DNA of 64,000 nucleotides from Trigonopsis variabilis (GCA_003707065.3 PPXM03000003.1:868001-932000); one strand, 5' to 3'. Shown: positions 1 through 11,983, counted from the first letter of the stretch. Numbers and translations are program-made. Notes: generated by a model from the letters alone, not told the origin.

Positions 1-2099
1 CCTGCAACTCCAGAACGGGCACCGGTAACGGTGCGGGCTAAAAGAACCCGAAGCAGGTATACTAACCTCTATACTAATGACCCGCTTTGCCGGGCGGTTT
101 TGCATTGATAGATATCAGTGACGCATAGTTGTGACCTTCTTGCTACTCAAACTCAAAGTGGCTAGGGCTCAAAACGAAGCGCACTCTCAGATACCACCTG
201 TGAAGTGGATGATACCTCAGGACTAGTTACTTGGACTGCGCAGTACAAGTTGATTAAGGGGAGAATAGAGAGGAGATATCTTAGATATTAGAAAGGTGCT
301 ACATAATTTTTCACGGCTCTTCTTTTGGAATTTACTCTACTTCTGACAATTTATTTATGCGCCTTTTTTAGATAAAATGCCCGATATATTATTAACTTCA
401 TGAAGCTTTTATCAAGTTACTAACAAGAGTTATGGTGCCTTGCCATGTTAATGAAGGAGATAGGCCACCATTCAAAGAGTCCATCATTCATACTATAAGA
501 GTTGTAAATAAGATCCTTGCTCATCTGGACTTCTTGCTTTACTCGTTGTCTCAAGGCCGAATCAACTGATACTCCAAGCCAGGATATGGTGGAAGACATG
601 TGTTGAATGAATTCGGCAGAATGTCTTTACGAATTGATATTACTCCGCTGCTGATACTTTAGCTCAGACGATTATCTCTAAAAGCATTTGCTGATGTCGA
701 CTGTTCCTTAGAAAAGAACTTTTTGTTTTTGAACACTTGGAAGCTCGGGATGAGAGTTATAAACAACTGATCAAGATAAGAACAGCACACCCTTGCATTG
801 CGACTATTTCAGCCAAATACGCTAGAAACGTCCAAATACAAGGACTCTGGGCGAATGACTAAAAAGGGCGCGGTAATATTGGTCAACGGAGGAGTAAGGA
901 GCCTCACTGACTATAGTCACGGCCCCTAATGCAACTGGGTGGATTGGTATTCTCCTACAATAAATCTAAATCCAATACGTACATTGTTTTGAAGATCGCA
1001 ATCTTGCACTGTCCCCTATGGCGCAAATACGTCAGGATCAAACGAATGATGTAAGAGCTATGATGGAAGATGAGGGACAATACGACTAGGAACCCTTCCG
1101 AATCGTCTGAATTGCCAGAGGTGGGATCTACTGATAGGAGAATTCCGAGCTTTCCTAATGAGATAATCGGTTCTAGTATGGTCAATCAACAATGGTATTA
1201 CAGTATGCCGTGCCCTCGGATAAGGAACCGTTGAGAGGACTAGCTGGGTTTTACCGAGGGTCCAAGCAAGCTGTGACTTCATGGGATTTACCGAGAATGT
1301 AAGATAGACGCGTAGTTGATTAGAATCTCGGAATTACCCAGATACGAGCTATTGTCGATTGTCAGAGATAGAGAGGCCACAAGTCAACTTGTTGTCCCCT
1401 TTTCTGGCCCGAGCCAAAACTCATGACTCAGAGTCGTCGAAGGAAAACGCAGCTAAAATGACAAGATCTCAATACGATAAAAAAGAACTAAAGAAAAGAA
1501 ATAACAATCAATACGTGAACTCGTAGAAATTCATCGAAAGCGCCAATATGAAGGAAGATATAAAGCCAAAAAGGGAATATGATGGAGAAAAAACTCAACG
1601 TCAGGCCAAGACAAGAAGAGGCACTTATCTTTCGTACTCCTGTCTCTATCCATACCGGAGTTTTCCGCCCAGTGCCAATGAGATCGATGAAGATTCACTC
1701 CCTTAGAGATTGTAGCTTTATCTCTGGACCGCTTCTCTTATCAAAATCTCGGGATCTGCCGAGACGAGCTGCATCCAAGGCGAGAATGCAAAGAAAGCTT
1801 TTTGAAGTAAAAAAACAAGGAAGATTACTTAGTTAAAAAAGTCAAATATCCGAGTAATTTCAAGTATTTAACAATCTTTCATGGGAATGTCAACGAAAGC
1901 AAACCTTTGGAAGGTTCAAAGAGTTGCAGTCGAGTCTAAAAAATTTAGCCAAGCCGTGTCTAAAAACGGTAATCGGGACTGTAAGAGAGAGACAATTATG
2001 GCCCTGATGCCCCACAATGCCATAACCGGGGACCAGATCTAAGTATAAAAAAGGCTGGGAGAGAAATTTGCTAAATGGTGCAAAATCGACGAGAAAACA
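1..2099. other. Unassigned left flank
   Basis: I find no gene I can support here. Short open frames exist on both strands, including a lysine/arginine-rich one at 1579-1836 and a longer coding-like stretch on the plus strand around 1320-1700. None matches a family I know, and none has a convincing exon-intron layout. The last 60 bases before the permease start are A-rich and hold a TATA-like element. I saw no tRNA, LTR or terminal repeat. The stretch could be a long promoter, a decayed gene or a decayed repeat. Confidence 0.4.
2044..2054 (+). promoter_or_regulatory. TATA-like element before the purine permease
   Basis: The 11 bases read TATAAAAAAGG and lie about 46-56 bases upstream of the ATG at 2100. 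Sequence and spacing fit a fungal TATA element with a short leader. The role is inferred from position only. Confidence 0.4.
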
Positions 2100-3857
2100 A
2101 TGAAAGTGAAAGGAGAATTATCGAAATTTGAACATCGCCTCGAACAATTGAATCATTTGGTTGCGAAATCTTTTGTTGGTCGATGGTTCCGACTGGATGG
2201 ATCAGGAGCCTCTCGCGAGCGCAAAGGATCTCGATTTACCACGGAGATCCGGGCTGGCTTGACTACATTTTTTGCTATGGCCTATATTATTTCTACCAAT
2301 GCCATCATTCTCGCCGACAGCGGTGGAACTTGTGTTTGTCAAGGCACGGCGGATGACCCTACATGTGACAATGATACCGACTATATGCTTTGTGTGAATG
2401 CAGTCCAGCGAGATTTGATTACTGCAACAGCTGCTATCTCTGCCCTGGCCTCGTTTTTGATGGGGCTGTTTGCCAATATGCCTCTTGGTCTTGCTCCCGG
2501 CATGGGTCTCAACGCTTATTTCGCCTATCAGGTCGTGGGCTATCATGGTTCAGGCCCGATTTCTTATCGGGTTGCTCTGACAGCAGTGTTCGTTGAAGGC
2601 TGGGTCTTCATTGCTCTATCACTTCTTGGTATTCGACAGTGGCTTGCTAGAGTCATTCCTCATTCGATCAAATTGGCCGCTTCCGCCGGCATCGGCTTGT
2701 ATCTGACTTTCATTGGTCTCTATACTTCAGCTGGTCTGGGTGTTGTCAATGGAGATACCTCTACGCCTGTCCAACTCTGGGGTTGCGATGCAAAGTATAC
2801 CGACGAAGAATGTGCGCATCATAAGATGACCTCGGCTACTATGTGGGTCGGTATTTTTGCTGCCGGTATCCTCTCTGCTATGCTCTTATTATATCGAGTC
2901 AAAGGTGCCATCATTGCTGGTATTGCCTTGGTATCTATTGCTTCTTGGCCTCGGGTCAACCAAATCACCTATTTCCCTTACAATGAGATCGGTGATGAGA
3001 GATTTGACTTTTTCAAAAAAGTTGTCACTTTCCACCCTATCGAAAACATTCTCAATGTCCTCGAATACGATCTGTCAGGCATAAGTGGTCAGTTTGCCTT
3101 GGCTTTCATCACCTTCCTTTACGTTGATATCCTTGATACCACTGGTACACTATATGCCATGGCTAATTACGCCGGTGCAGTCGATCCTGTCACTCAGGAC
3201 TTTGAAGGTTCAGCCGTTGCATATCTCGTCGATGCGTTTAGTATCATGATCGGCTCTATCTTTGGTGTATCTCCTGTCACCGCCTTCATTGAAAGTGGTG
3301 CTGGTATTGCCGAAGGCGGTGCCACAGGTATCACCTCAATTGTGATCGGTCTTTGTTTCTTTATCTCGGTCTTCTTCGCTCCCATCTTTGCCTCTATTCC
3401 TCCTTGGGCTACAGGCTCAACTTTGATTCTCGTCGGCAGTATGATGATGAAAAGTGTCACGGATATCAACTGGCAGTATCCCGGCGATTCCATTCCAGCC
3501 TTTTTGACTATGGCTGTTATGCCTTTTACTTACTCGATCGCTTACGGTCTCATCGCTGGTATCATCTGCTACATTCTTCTCAACACAATCCCATGGATTC
3601 TTATCAAGATTTCTAAAGGTAAATTGACTCCTCCAGGTTACGAAACAAAGGACCATTGGACGTACAAAATCCCTGGCGGAGTCCTTCCGCCGTGGGTTGT
3701 TCGACTATTCCATGGGAAGGCGAAATTTTGGCTTCCAGATGAAGTGGAAGGACAGGATGTTGGTGAAATTGAAGAGTTGGATGAGGTGTCTGATTCCGTC
3801 ACTAGTAAAGAGGAAAAAGAACAAGAAAATGCGGAAAAATTTGAAAAGCTCGGTTAG
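2100..3857 (+). CDS. azgA: Purine (adenine/guanine/hypoxanthine) permease, AzgA-like
   Basis: A plasma-membrane transporter of the AzgA-like branch of nucleobase permeases, expected to take up adenine, guanine and hypoxanthine with protons. The frame is a single 585-residue exon, a usual size. It has a hydrophilic N-terminus of about 50 residues, then many hydrophobic segments. Visible family features are the Gly/Pro-rich loop GLAPGMGLNAYFAY (about 130-143), an early Cys-rich extracellular loop (about 77-98), the stretch VDILDTTGTLYAMA mid-protein, and SPVTAFIESGAGIAEGG, which carries the conserved Glu-Ser-Gly-Ala signature. The acidic tail is probably cytosolic. It is transcribed away from the empty left flank and convergently with the CDC1-like gene. 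The ATG is the first in frame after a TATA-like element. I am confident of the family; the exact substrate set is inferred. Confidence 0.93.
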   Translation: MKVKGELSKFEHRLEQLNHLVAKSFVGRWFRLDGSGASRERKGSRFTTEIRAGLTTFFAMAYIISTNAIILADSGGTCVCQGTADDPTCDNDTDYMLCVNAVQRDLITATAAISALASFLMGLFANMPLGLAPGMGLNAYFAYQVVGYHGSGPISYRVALTAVFVEGWVFIALSLLGIRQWLARVIPHSIKLAASAGIGLYLTFIGLYTSAGLGVVNGDTSTPVQLWGCDAKYTDEECAHHKMTSATMWVGIFAAGILSAMLLLYRVKGAIIAGIALVSIASWPRVNQITYFPYNEIGDERFDFFKKVVTFHPIENILNVLEYDLSGISGQFALAFITFLYVDILDTTGTLYAMANYAGAVDPVTQDFEGSAVAYLVDAFSIMIGSIFGVSPVTAFIESGAGIAEGGATGITSIVIGLCFFISVFFAPIFASIPPWATGSTLILVGSMMMKSVTDINWQYPGDSIPAFLTMAVMPFTYSIAYGLIAGIICYILLNTIPWILIKISKGKLTPPGYETKDHWTYKIPGGVLPPWVVRLFHGKAKFWLPDEVEGQDVGEIEELDEVSDSVTSKEEKEQENAEKFEKLG

Positions 3858-4453
3858 AAAGGCGCAGGTTTTTGTATTCTAGTTTATTATTTTGTGGCTG
3901 ATATTTTCAAGTTCTTATAGGAAAAGTGGCCTTAGCCCTGTAGTCGCTTGCGGTAGATATGTCCTGTCTTTTACCCTTGGACAAATATATATCGTAGCTA
4001 GCCAACCAGAGAGTTCCTCCTCTCCCAAAGCTATCCTGCATCAACATATGCTAAGTAGTGCCATGTGTTATGTGTCGCTTGACCGAGTTGCTATAAATGT
4101 CCATCTGCTCTGATCTTCAAAACTGCGATGTCTATGTCACCTCGATCCTCACACTTCAACCTCAAGAGGCCAGCTGCCTTGCAGGTTTCAGCATGGGTGC
4201 TCGGGATACAATGGTATCATCTTATAGATGTTCTGATTTAATACAATCGAATTTAGAATAGTCTGATTTCAATGCCATATCTCCCATCGTTTTCCAATTT
4301 CCAACCAGAGAACGGTAAAGAAGATATGCGAGCTGAAAAATCTTGAAATATAGGTCATATCTGGCACACAGATAAACCCGAATTACTCTCATCTGTCAAA
4401 TCATGGTATAATTTTAAAGAGCCAGCCACATAAGTAGCGCGTTGCAAGTTCAA
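3858..4453. other. Intergenic, shared 3' region of azgA and the CDC1-like gene
   Basis: About 600 bases between two convergent stop codons, AT-rich with scattered short open frames. I see no RNA gene, repeat or coding exon. It most likely holds two 3' UTRs and poly(A) sites. Confidence 0.6.
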
Positions 4454-6267
4454 TTAAAATGTCACCAAAAGAAACCAGTAGACTAAGAAACTAACCCAAG
4501 CAACGCTCCATATTTTCCAAATCACACTCTGATATTGGCTGGCCAATTGTCGTTCACGTCGAATCCTTCGTCTTGTAAACCAATCTCTGCGCCGCGATAT
4601 TGCAAAGGGAAAGCCAAGGTCTTCAATGAGGTCCACGAGCTGAGTCCGTGCTCCGTTAAGGAGAGTCTTTATTCCTAATACAAGTATAGAAAGTAATCCA
4701 CTCACTGTCCGAGATAAGAATGATGATAAAGATTTGTTTTCATTCGCAGGCCCGCTTTGCGGTGCGGAGAAAAATGCAGCCAACCGCGTTGGTCTTGACC
4801 CAAATGGACTCGGGGTTCGTGTGGATTTGTTTCCTGACTTTTCCTTGGCCAAGAATTTAGCAACTGGATGGGGTTGTCCGTAGCCGTAAAGCCGCTTCTG
4901 CTGCGGCCGACGGTCAATCCAGAGGACTATCAGAGACACCAATGCCATGATTCCATAAGAAATAAAGACGTCATACTGAGATGGAAGTCCGCAGCGAAAT
5001 GAGGAAAAGGAGGGATGAGATGTGTCGGAATTCGGGGCTCCCAAGGAGTCGACAGTGAATGAATGGTCGAATCCGATCTGGCCAGCAGAAAGATTCCTTG
5101 GGTTATGTAAAGAAAGTAGAGTGAATCCGGGATAGTAAATACCCATAGCCATGCTAAATGACTTGACATTAGAACCAACGACTGACCTTTCCTGTCCGTC
5201 GAAAGTATAATGATGAATAACCTCGCAAGCGTCATGATCGTCACCCGAATAGATCGCAAATGGCTGAATACTTTCTAAAATCTCGTTTGACAGATCTTCA
5301 TGAACTAAATTTTCGTATTGATAGCCTTTTCCCCATCTGACAGGGGTTCTATGTTCACGCTCAACCCCACAGGTTGTTCCCTCGGGTCTGTAAAGAGGAA
5401 CATGAGTAAGCAAAATCCTCGGTAAGTCTGCCGAAGCATTTCGCTTACCCAGTTCCTCCAAGAATTTCCTCGGTGGACCATAGACCGCCGGATCGTGGGT
5501 ATTTGATAAAGAAATGACATCCAAAAGAACCATTGAATGGTTACCAATGGTATGGATCGAATTCGGGCTCCCAAAGAATACTTCAAACCGTTGAAGAGCA
5601 GTCGTGTTGATAGTATCAGAGTAGCCTATGTCATGATTCCCTGGTAATGACCAAATAACCTTCTGCCCAGGATCAACAAACCCGAAAACATCATTAAACC
5701 GATCGTACTCTTCAAGCCACGTGTCTGAGTCCCACTCTCGCCCTCCGTCAAATAAATCTCCCAGAGTGATCGTGGCATCAGGATGAAGCAGATGATCCAT
5801 ATAATACCAGTCCCGGCGCATATACAAATCAGCAATGAATCTTGTAATCCACATCAATAAAGGATGTCGTCCTGGATAAGAATTGTCATCAAGTATTTGC
5901 GGATCAGCCACTAGACTAATCCTAGCCGATGATGCCTGAGAGTAAGTTTCTTAGGTCAACTTCGACAAAAACTTACTTGAGTTTCCCAGCCTTTCCATTG
6001 GCATTTTGCAATGGCCCATTTGAATCGTAAGCGCTCATTGTAGACTAGTAGTAAAATCCAGACCGTCCGTAAGGCTGTGACTGTATTCGGTCGACCAACT
6101 GTTCGAAAGATCTTCATGACCGGAGGATCATGAATCCGTCTGGTTCGTAGATTTCCATCCATGCTACTCATTGCATGTCGGGCTTTGAATTCTCGGCCAC
6201 TTTCAAGATCTTCGCCGCGATCTCCATAGCTAGTTGTACTCCCAATCCCTTCGATTTCATCCGTCAT
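4454..6267 (-). CDS. CDC1: Cdc1/PGAP5-like ER metallophosphoesterase (GPI-anchor remodelling)
   Basis: A Mn-dependent phosphodiesterase of the Cdc1/Ted1/PGAP5 family, which trims ethanolamine phosphate from GPI-anchor mannose in the ER. Two exons, 5977-6267 and 4454-5935, are joined across a 41-nt intron (donor GTAAGT) and give 590 residues. The metallophosphoesterase signatures are intact: ADPQ (about 107-110, completed by the splice), GDLFDGGR (about 156-163), GNHD (about 196-199), LLTHVP and GDDHD (about 325-330). A hydrophobic segment precedes the enzyme domain, and further ones follow it, including the extreme C-terminus, as expected for a membrane-anchored luminal enzyme. Residues after ADPQ (SYPGR, then the GDLFDGGR block) look closer to yeast Cdc1 than to Ted1. 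ALG12 lies just upstream on the same strand, another ER mannose-related enzyme. Confidence 0.88.
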
Positions 6268-6888
6268 CTTTCCAATCCGCTAATAGCCTACTTCGTGATC
6301 TTTCAAATCAATGGACTGTGGTAGAATTCAATCTAATTTTAGAGCGGCTCTATACCGATGCTTGAGGCCTCGTTCTCCTTGCTACAGCTTCTCCAGTTTC
6401 TCTAGTAACGCCTGTGCGATACCAGTCTGAAATCCATTAATCTCGGTATAAGTCGACTGATTGATCCCGGGGCAAAGCGTTTGCAAGATTACTAGTTACC
6501 CCGTGAGATGGGCTTCAATTCTACTAGGTTTCTTTTACTTATGTCATGCTTCGCGAGTTGATTGGCCGCGCTCTTTTTCTATAGCTGCCTCGCTAAAGTT
6601 TCAAGGATGTTTACTGTTTATCTGGCATTAATTAGTCCAGTGTTCGTTGTAGTGTCAAAGAAAGTCAGTATACATAGTTCTTTTGCTCCGTCAAGGATGC
6701 GAATCTAGGTCGAATCCTAGAAGATTCCAGCTAGGCATTTCAATCATATTTGTACACAGATCTGTTCAATTTAGTGTTTATACACTGTTATCTCAAAGAC
6801 ACCTATCGTCTACTCTTCGCTGGATCTCAAGGTGTCAAGTAAAGCCAAAACACACACTTTTCTGTATTCGACATTCCGATTCCTTCAT
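6268..6888. other. Intergenic between the CDC1-like gene and ALG12
   Basis: Both flanking genes run on the minus strand, so this holds the promoter of the CDC1-like gene and the 3' end of ALG12. A 27-base imperfect hairpin sits at 6701-6727. Its loop resembles a tRNA T-loop, but there is no matching acceptor stem or other arm, so I do not call a tRNA. Nothing else stands out. Confidence 0.5.
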
Positions 6889-8707
6889 TCACATAATATT
6901 GTCGACGCCAGCGTCCCAATGCTGCCGCGTTCGTCGTCCTGCCTGTTCCTCATCGTCCAATCGGCGAAATATAACGGTCTCAGGCCCCCGCTTGATGGAC
7001 TGTTTGAACACGGAGTTAACATTGTTAAAAAAATAACAGAGGGTCTCCTTACTAGGAGAAACACGGAGTCGCTCGGTGATATCCCTTATGAAATCAATCA
7101 CGGGAGTGCGATCGATACCACCATATCCAAAAACGGATACTACAGTCTCCACTTTGCCCTCATTTATATCAGCAATTAACAATTTCTTATCTTGGCTAAG
7201 CTCCTCCTGCTTCTCGATATCCACATCTCTGGGGTTTTCGGCTATAATATAACTAAACCTCGGCCAAAGACTGGTTATGCTGTCATTCTCAGTTTTATCA
7301 AAGTTGCACTTTAGGCCTCCTTGATTAAACCTTGACGCACCGTTCATGCATGTGCTTACATCCAAGTGAACAATACCACTCGGGTCCTGGACTTCTTTGC
7401 TCAGAAGAGCCATAGCTGCCCCTCCTGGGTAGTTTGACGAGGATATAAGGGCGAAACCGAAGCTAGCAATCCCTTGGATAACAATAGAGACAGCCAATGC
7501 ACATGAAAAGATAAGTCGCAGGAAGTGACGATCCTTGGTACTGCTCAGGATGGTTTGTGAAGTGACAGCAGCGGAAGCAGTGAAGCCAGGAATCACATAT
7601 ACTATGAATCTCCACTCTTTGTGAGGAATAAAAGAGTAAAGAAGAACAAACATCAAGGAAGGATATAACAGTTTGTTAAGCGCAGAATTACTCGGGACGA
7701 ACAAACCGCAAACAGATAGAAGAGTTGTCAGCGGGTTGAGAAGAAGCCATCCAAGGCTCTGGAAATAGTAATACCAGGGACTAGTGCCCCAAGAAGAGGA
7801 TTGTCCCTGAACTATGTTAAAGATGAACCCTTCGACTTCCGGAATTCCAGCTCGATTCCAAAAATAAGAGTCGACAAAACCTGAAAGACTAGCACCTATC
7901 AATGTTCCCGTAGTACCTGCAAATATGACGGAACGTAGGCTGATAGAAGAAGTCAAAAGGTATCCCAGACAATCGCAACCGAGTAAGACGGCCAGCTCAG
8001 CTCGAAAGACAATGGCTGAAAAAGCTAAAAGGCATATGGCATGAGACACCCGTTTTTTCAAAAACCAAGCTTGAGATATCAAAACTAGAATTAAAACAGA
8101 TCGACTATTGACATACCAAAGGGTAGAGCAATGAAGTTCGGCAACGTCCTTGACGCATAGAACATTAGATGAAATTGGCTGAAAGTCATCAAACTAAATA
8201 TAATGCTGGCATTGAAACTAAAGGTCTCCGAAATAGCCCATCGAAAGTAGACAATAGAGGCCCAATTGAAAATACCAAGGATTGATCGGGCTATGGAAGT
8301 TAGAAAAAGGCTCACTATTACAACAGATATAACACCACAACGCCCACAAGTGTTCCATGAAAGGTCTTGAGCGATCAAGTACGCGTTACATACCTAATAT
8401 CTGACCGTTCAAGCTGTCCAGTTGAATGCCCAAGAGACAGCCTATGGACTTCTCTATAATCGCAATTAATCCTGCACCAACAAACGTTCTTGGAATGGGC
8501 CCCGGAAATTCGATATGATCAAACTATCGTTGGATAAACATAAGAATGCCTTACCTCTGGTAGGCGATTCGGACCCAGAACGACCAAATCATGGACAGCC
8601 TGAAGGTTGAACGACTCCTCAACTTTGGTATAAGGTGCAATATATAGAAAAATCCCTATAACCAGTAATCCGTAGATATCCACCAGTCCTCCAATTATTT
8701 TGACCAT
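6889..8707 (-). CDS. ALG12: Dolichyl-P-Man alpha-1,6-mannosyltransferase ALG12
   Basis: An ER membrane glycosyltransferase of family GT22 that adds the alpha-1,6-linked eighth mannose to the lipid-linked N-glycan precursor. Four exons, 8555-8707, 8394-8523, 8117-8290 and 6889-8084, encode about 550 residues, the usual length. Introns are 31, 103 and 32 nt. Diagnostic pieces are APYTKVEESFN near the N-terminus (the luminal loop of the GT22 family), FDHIEFPGPIPRTF at the start of exon 2, QFHLMFYASRTLPN in exon 3 and FRAEL at the start of exon 4. Multiple hydrophobic helices run through the protein. SMP3 and GPI mannosyltransferases share the fold, but the KVEESFN loop favours ALG12. I start at the ATG at 8707; an upstream in-frame GTG is not a credible start. 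Confidence 0.92.
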
Positions 8708-8965
8708 TTCCACCGATTAATAGGGAGCTTGTCAACAGGATGATGATAGCATTTTTAATGCGCTACAAAAGCCGCTACAACACGAACTTGCATAAAAGAA
8801 TGCTCCACAAATTCCTTCGAAAACCTATCTAACTTTACATTTTATATTATACATGGATCAAGGAAAGAGTGAACGAATATAACGACGATTAGGAGTATTT
8901 TATTGTCCCATCGTTTTCTTGTACTGCGTTCACAACTGAGACAGTGTATCTTCCTGGCTAAGCCT
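8708..8965. other. Short intergenic region between ALG12 and RSC4
   Basis: 258 bases upstream of ALG12 and downstream of RSC4, both on the minus strand. It is AT-rich with no recognisable element. Confidence 0.5.
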
Positions 8966-10721
8966 TTAAGGTCGAGCGACCATTATCCAAAATACATAAC
9001 GCTCCTTGAGTCCATCAGCTATGTTAGAGATGCCATGGTGTCGAGTACTAATATGTCTAGCGGCTGAAGTGGGATCCAAGACTTGGACCAAGCATTCCAA
9101 CATATTGAGACCAGGGACAAGTTCGAGATCGAAAGCTGCTCGAAGATGAGACGGCTCATTTGCCTTTCGTATATTTAAACCTGGTAGAACGCTAGGAGAC
9201 CTTCGTTCTCCGTTTAGAGACACAGCCAATGTATGACTTTTGTTTTGGAGGCTGGGTGATAAAAGAGTAATAAAGTGAATCCTCCTATTTTCCGGACCAA
9301 GAGGGAAAACGTATGATTGAAAGAGGTCTTTTTCAGACGGGCCAAATTCCAGAGAAAACAAGTTCGATGAAGCAAAAGCTGGCGATTGGATATTTATCAA
9401 CTCGATGAAGGCATCTTTAATGCTCTGCCCATCCGGTCTAGTTCTAACCTCTTCGGGCATCTTTGCAACAGGAGCAGCAGAGCCTCTTATATCATCCATT
9501 CGCCTTAGTGACTCTAATTCATGGGCATTAATATCAGGAATCTGAATATCTTGAGTGGTTTCTTGATTAATTTCTGCTTCAAGTTTGGGTATTTCATCCT
9601 CGACGAATTCCTCGATTTGCTCGACTTCGTTCTCTTCTTCCTCTTCCTCTTCCTCTTCCTCTTGTTCTTCTCCTTCGGCCTCCGCTTCTTGTCCTGCCTC
9701 TGCCTCCTCCTCCTCTGTCTTTATACCTGATCGTGATGACCGAGTATGCCGTCGACCTTTTGAAACCCGTCTTGACTGACTTGGCGACTCTTTAGGTCCA
9801 GGTTTCAAAGTGAGCTTTATCTTCGGCTTCTCTTCGTCAGCCTTCTCACCGATATTTAATTTGATCTTCAGTTTTGCGGGCCGATATTGCTCTTCGACTA
9901 ACTTATCGAATAAGTTCTTTAATTTAGTAGCATCTTGATAAACAATGCTTGACTCTTCGTTGAACGTGTGAGCATTGTTAAAGATTAGATTAACGTCGTG
10001 CATAAATGAATCCCAGGAGCCATACTTCTTTCCCTGCAAGTTTTTTCTAATAGTTGAGAATGACATTGGAGATTTGATAATGTTATAGTATTCAGGGTAG
10101 TCACGCCGACTAGGCTCCTTCATGAAAATCTCTGACAAAATCCGATTCGTTCTAGGAGGTTTATATGTAATTAGTTGCTCTAATATATTATCGAACAGGG
10201 GATTCAGATCTCTTTCAGTAATTAGTTCATTTCTTGCTTCCTTTTGAATCATTTCAGAAGCAACATAAACAGGGCTCCCTGGGGCGTTATACGTTTGAGC
10301 ATTCCGAGACATAAGTTCAAAATCCTCAAGCGCCTCTACTAAGTCCTGATATTCTCCATTGGCTGCCTTTTCACTTATCTCGGCAAGAGATATAGGATTT
10401 GTTATTGTTTTATAATAGTCCGGATATGTTTTCTGAAATTAACCTCTTTGGTGCACAAGTAATTCTTACTTTATCAGGCAATTGATGGAATTCTTCCGTT
10501 ATAGGATATCCCCTTGGTGTTAGTTGGGAGCCTTTTCTTATGGTCATACTCGCTATCAAGAATGCCATCCATTCGCGCAATCAACCCCTCGACAGTGGAA
10601 CCAATAGACTACACATTAGAAAATTTCTTTTCCGTAGTTGAATACTTACATTGTCTGTCTTGATTCGTTTTTTCCGACCATCATTTCCAGAGCCCTCACT
10701 TCGTCTCTTGTCTTTGGCCAT
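8966..10721 (-). CDS. RSC4: RSC complex tandem-bromodomain subunit Rsc4, with an apparent frameshift
   Basis: A subunit of the RSC chromatin remodeller that reads acetylated histone tails. Exons are 10650-10721, 10470-10608 and 8966-10432, with introns of 41 and 37 nt. The first bromodomain spans exons 2-3 (TEEFHQLPDK joined to KTYPDYYKTI). The second is intact in exon 3 (YKPPRTNRIL, PEYYNIIKSPMS, FNNAHTFNEESS). A long acidic Glu-rich linker follows, then the C-terminal region typical of Rsc4. Exon 2 is 139 nt, one base too many for its two phase-0 introns. The frame is lost at a run of four A (plus strand TTTT 10533-10536), between DHKK and GSQLTPRGYP. Removing one base restores a continuous bromodomain. 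This may be a sequencing error or a true break. Splicing choices I tried do not avoid it. Confidence 0.85.
9634..9662. repeat. Low-complexity CTCTTC tract
   Basis: A near-perfect short tandem repeat inside RSC4 that encodes the Glu-rich linker on the minus strand. It explains the spurious serine- and phenylalanine-rich open frames on the plus strand. Confidence 0.7.
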
Positions 10722-11136
10722 GTCGAGTTGTTGCGTTACATTCGGCTCGGACCAGCCTAGCAACTCCAGCGCTCACCTAATGCGTTCTCGCTCTCAACGA
10801 GAAAGAAAGCACAGCAAATTTACAGGCATTTAAGCGTACTATCTGATTCCCTTTTGTAATTTTACTCTGTCGAAATCCTTTGGAATTACCAGCAGTCAAT
10901 TAATCTGCCATTTTCCTCTATTTATGAAGGTAGAGAGTGATTATATGGGCATATTTTCACATAGGTTTCAGGACAATCTAATATTAATTGTTCGTTGAAA
11001 AAGTATTGGCGTAGGTCATACACCTTTAAATTGTCTTTGATATGTGTTTCTGGAGTCTCGCCAAATAGCGTTACTGTTCAAAAGGGGTTCGCCATACGCG
11101 TGCATTGGCACTATATCCTGCACAACTCTGCCAATC
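10722..11136. promoter_or_regulatory. Divergent promoter region of RSC4 and suc1
   Basis: 415 AT-rich bases separate the two divergent start codons, so the region must carry both promoters. I do not see a motif I would name. Confidence 0.45.
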
Positions 11137-11832
11137 ATGAGCGAGAGACGAGTCCCACGTCTACTGACCGAGATGGAGAGGATGCGCTTGGAAGAATTCC
11201 GAGATTCGATCAATTACTCTACAAGGTGTGTTGCAGCCTCAGTGCTCTTTGATAAGACTTTTTGTCGACAAGCACTTCTTGCATTATTGTCTCCTCGACA
11301 GTTGATCTGACATTTCTAGATATTCGGATGACCATTACGAGTATAGGTTAGTTAATTCTTTTGCTTTAGTATCATATGTCTCCAGATCCTTTGCTCAAAC
11401 GGAATGTCCCTATGATCCATGGTCAATAAATTCTGATCTCCGCCTCAATCTCCACCAACACGTGTCGATGAGTCTAAATTGTCTTTTCTATTTTATTTAG
11501 GCTTTTTTCTTGTGAAATTCATTCTTCTACTATCTTAATGGCCTATTTTCTAACTCCAGGCACGTGATGCTTCCCAAGGCTATGTTGAAACTCATACCGA
11601 AAGATTATTTCAACCCTGAGACCGGAACCTTACGGATTCTAATGGAAGAAGAATGGCGAGGACTAGGAATTACCCAGTCCTTGGGTTGGGCCCATTACGA
11701 AACGCATAGTGAGTCTCCGCACTTGTCGTCCTCATCTCTAACTGCAAGCACCCGAGCCCCATATCCTCTTATTCAAGTATGTTTTGCAATGATGACGCGT
11801 TATCTAACATCAGACGACCTAAAGATTCTTAG
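11137..11832 (+). CDS. suc1: Cyclin-dependent kinase regulatory subunit (Cks1/Suc1)
   Basis: A small essential adaptor that binds the cyclin-dependent kinase and phosphorylated substrates. Five exons, 11137-11225, 11320-11346, 11560-11708, 11749-11776 and 11814-11832, encode 103 residues. Introns are 94, 213, 40 and 37 nt. Family signatures are VPRLL near the start, [16 protein letters not shown] spanning exons 1-3, [28 protein letters not shown], and [13 protein letters not shown] built across the last introns. The protein ends at KRPKDS and lacks the longer tail of fission yeast Suc1, but the core aligns from memory almost residue for residue. It is divergent from RSC4 and converges on DUS2. 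Every splice join keeps frame and restores a conserved residue, so I am confident of the model. Confidence 0.95.
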
Positions 11833-11983
11833 ATCATTCTAACGTGAAAAAAAGACCTTGATTTGCCGAGCGGCAGACACGTTTTGCATAAAATAAAGGA
11901 GTTTTCTGAGTTACATATTCTCGTAGCTATAGATCAATAGTTTCTATAATGCACGTATCATACAGAGAGATGAGAAGGCCCTT

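Noticed and set aside
1318-1730. Coding-like stretch on the plus strand in the left flank
   Set aside because: It has a natural-looking composition but no recognisable family, start or splice layout. An unsupported gene call would mislead.
2202-2546. Minus-strand open frame inside azgA
   Set aside because: A shadow of the permease gene in another frame, with no coding features.
8966-10721. RSC4 as an old pseudogene
   Set aside because: Only one apparent shift, at a homopolymer, while all splice sites and the second bromodomain are intact.
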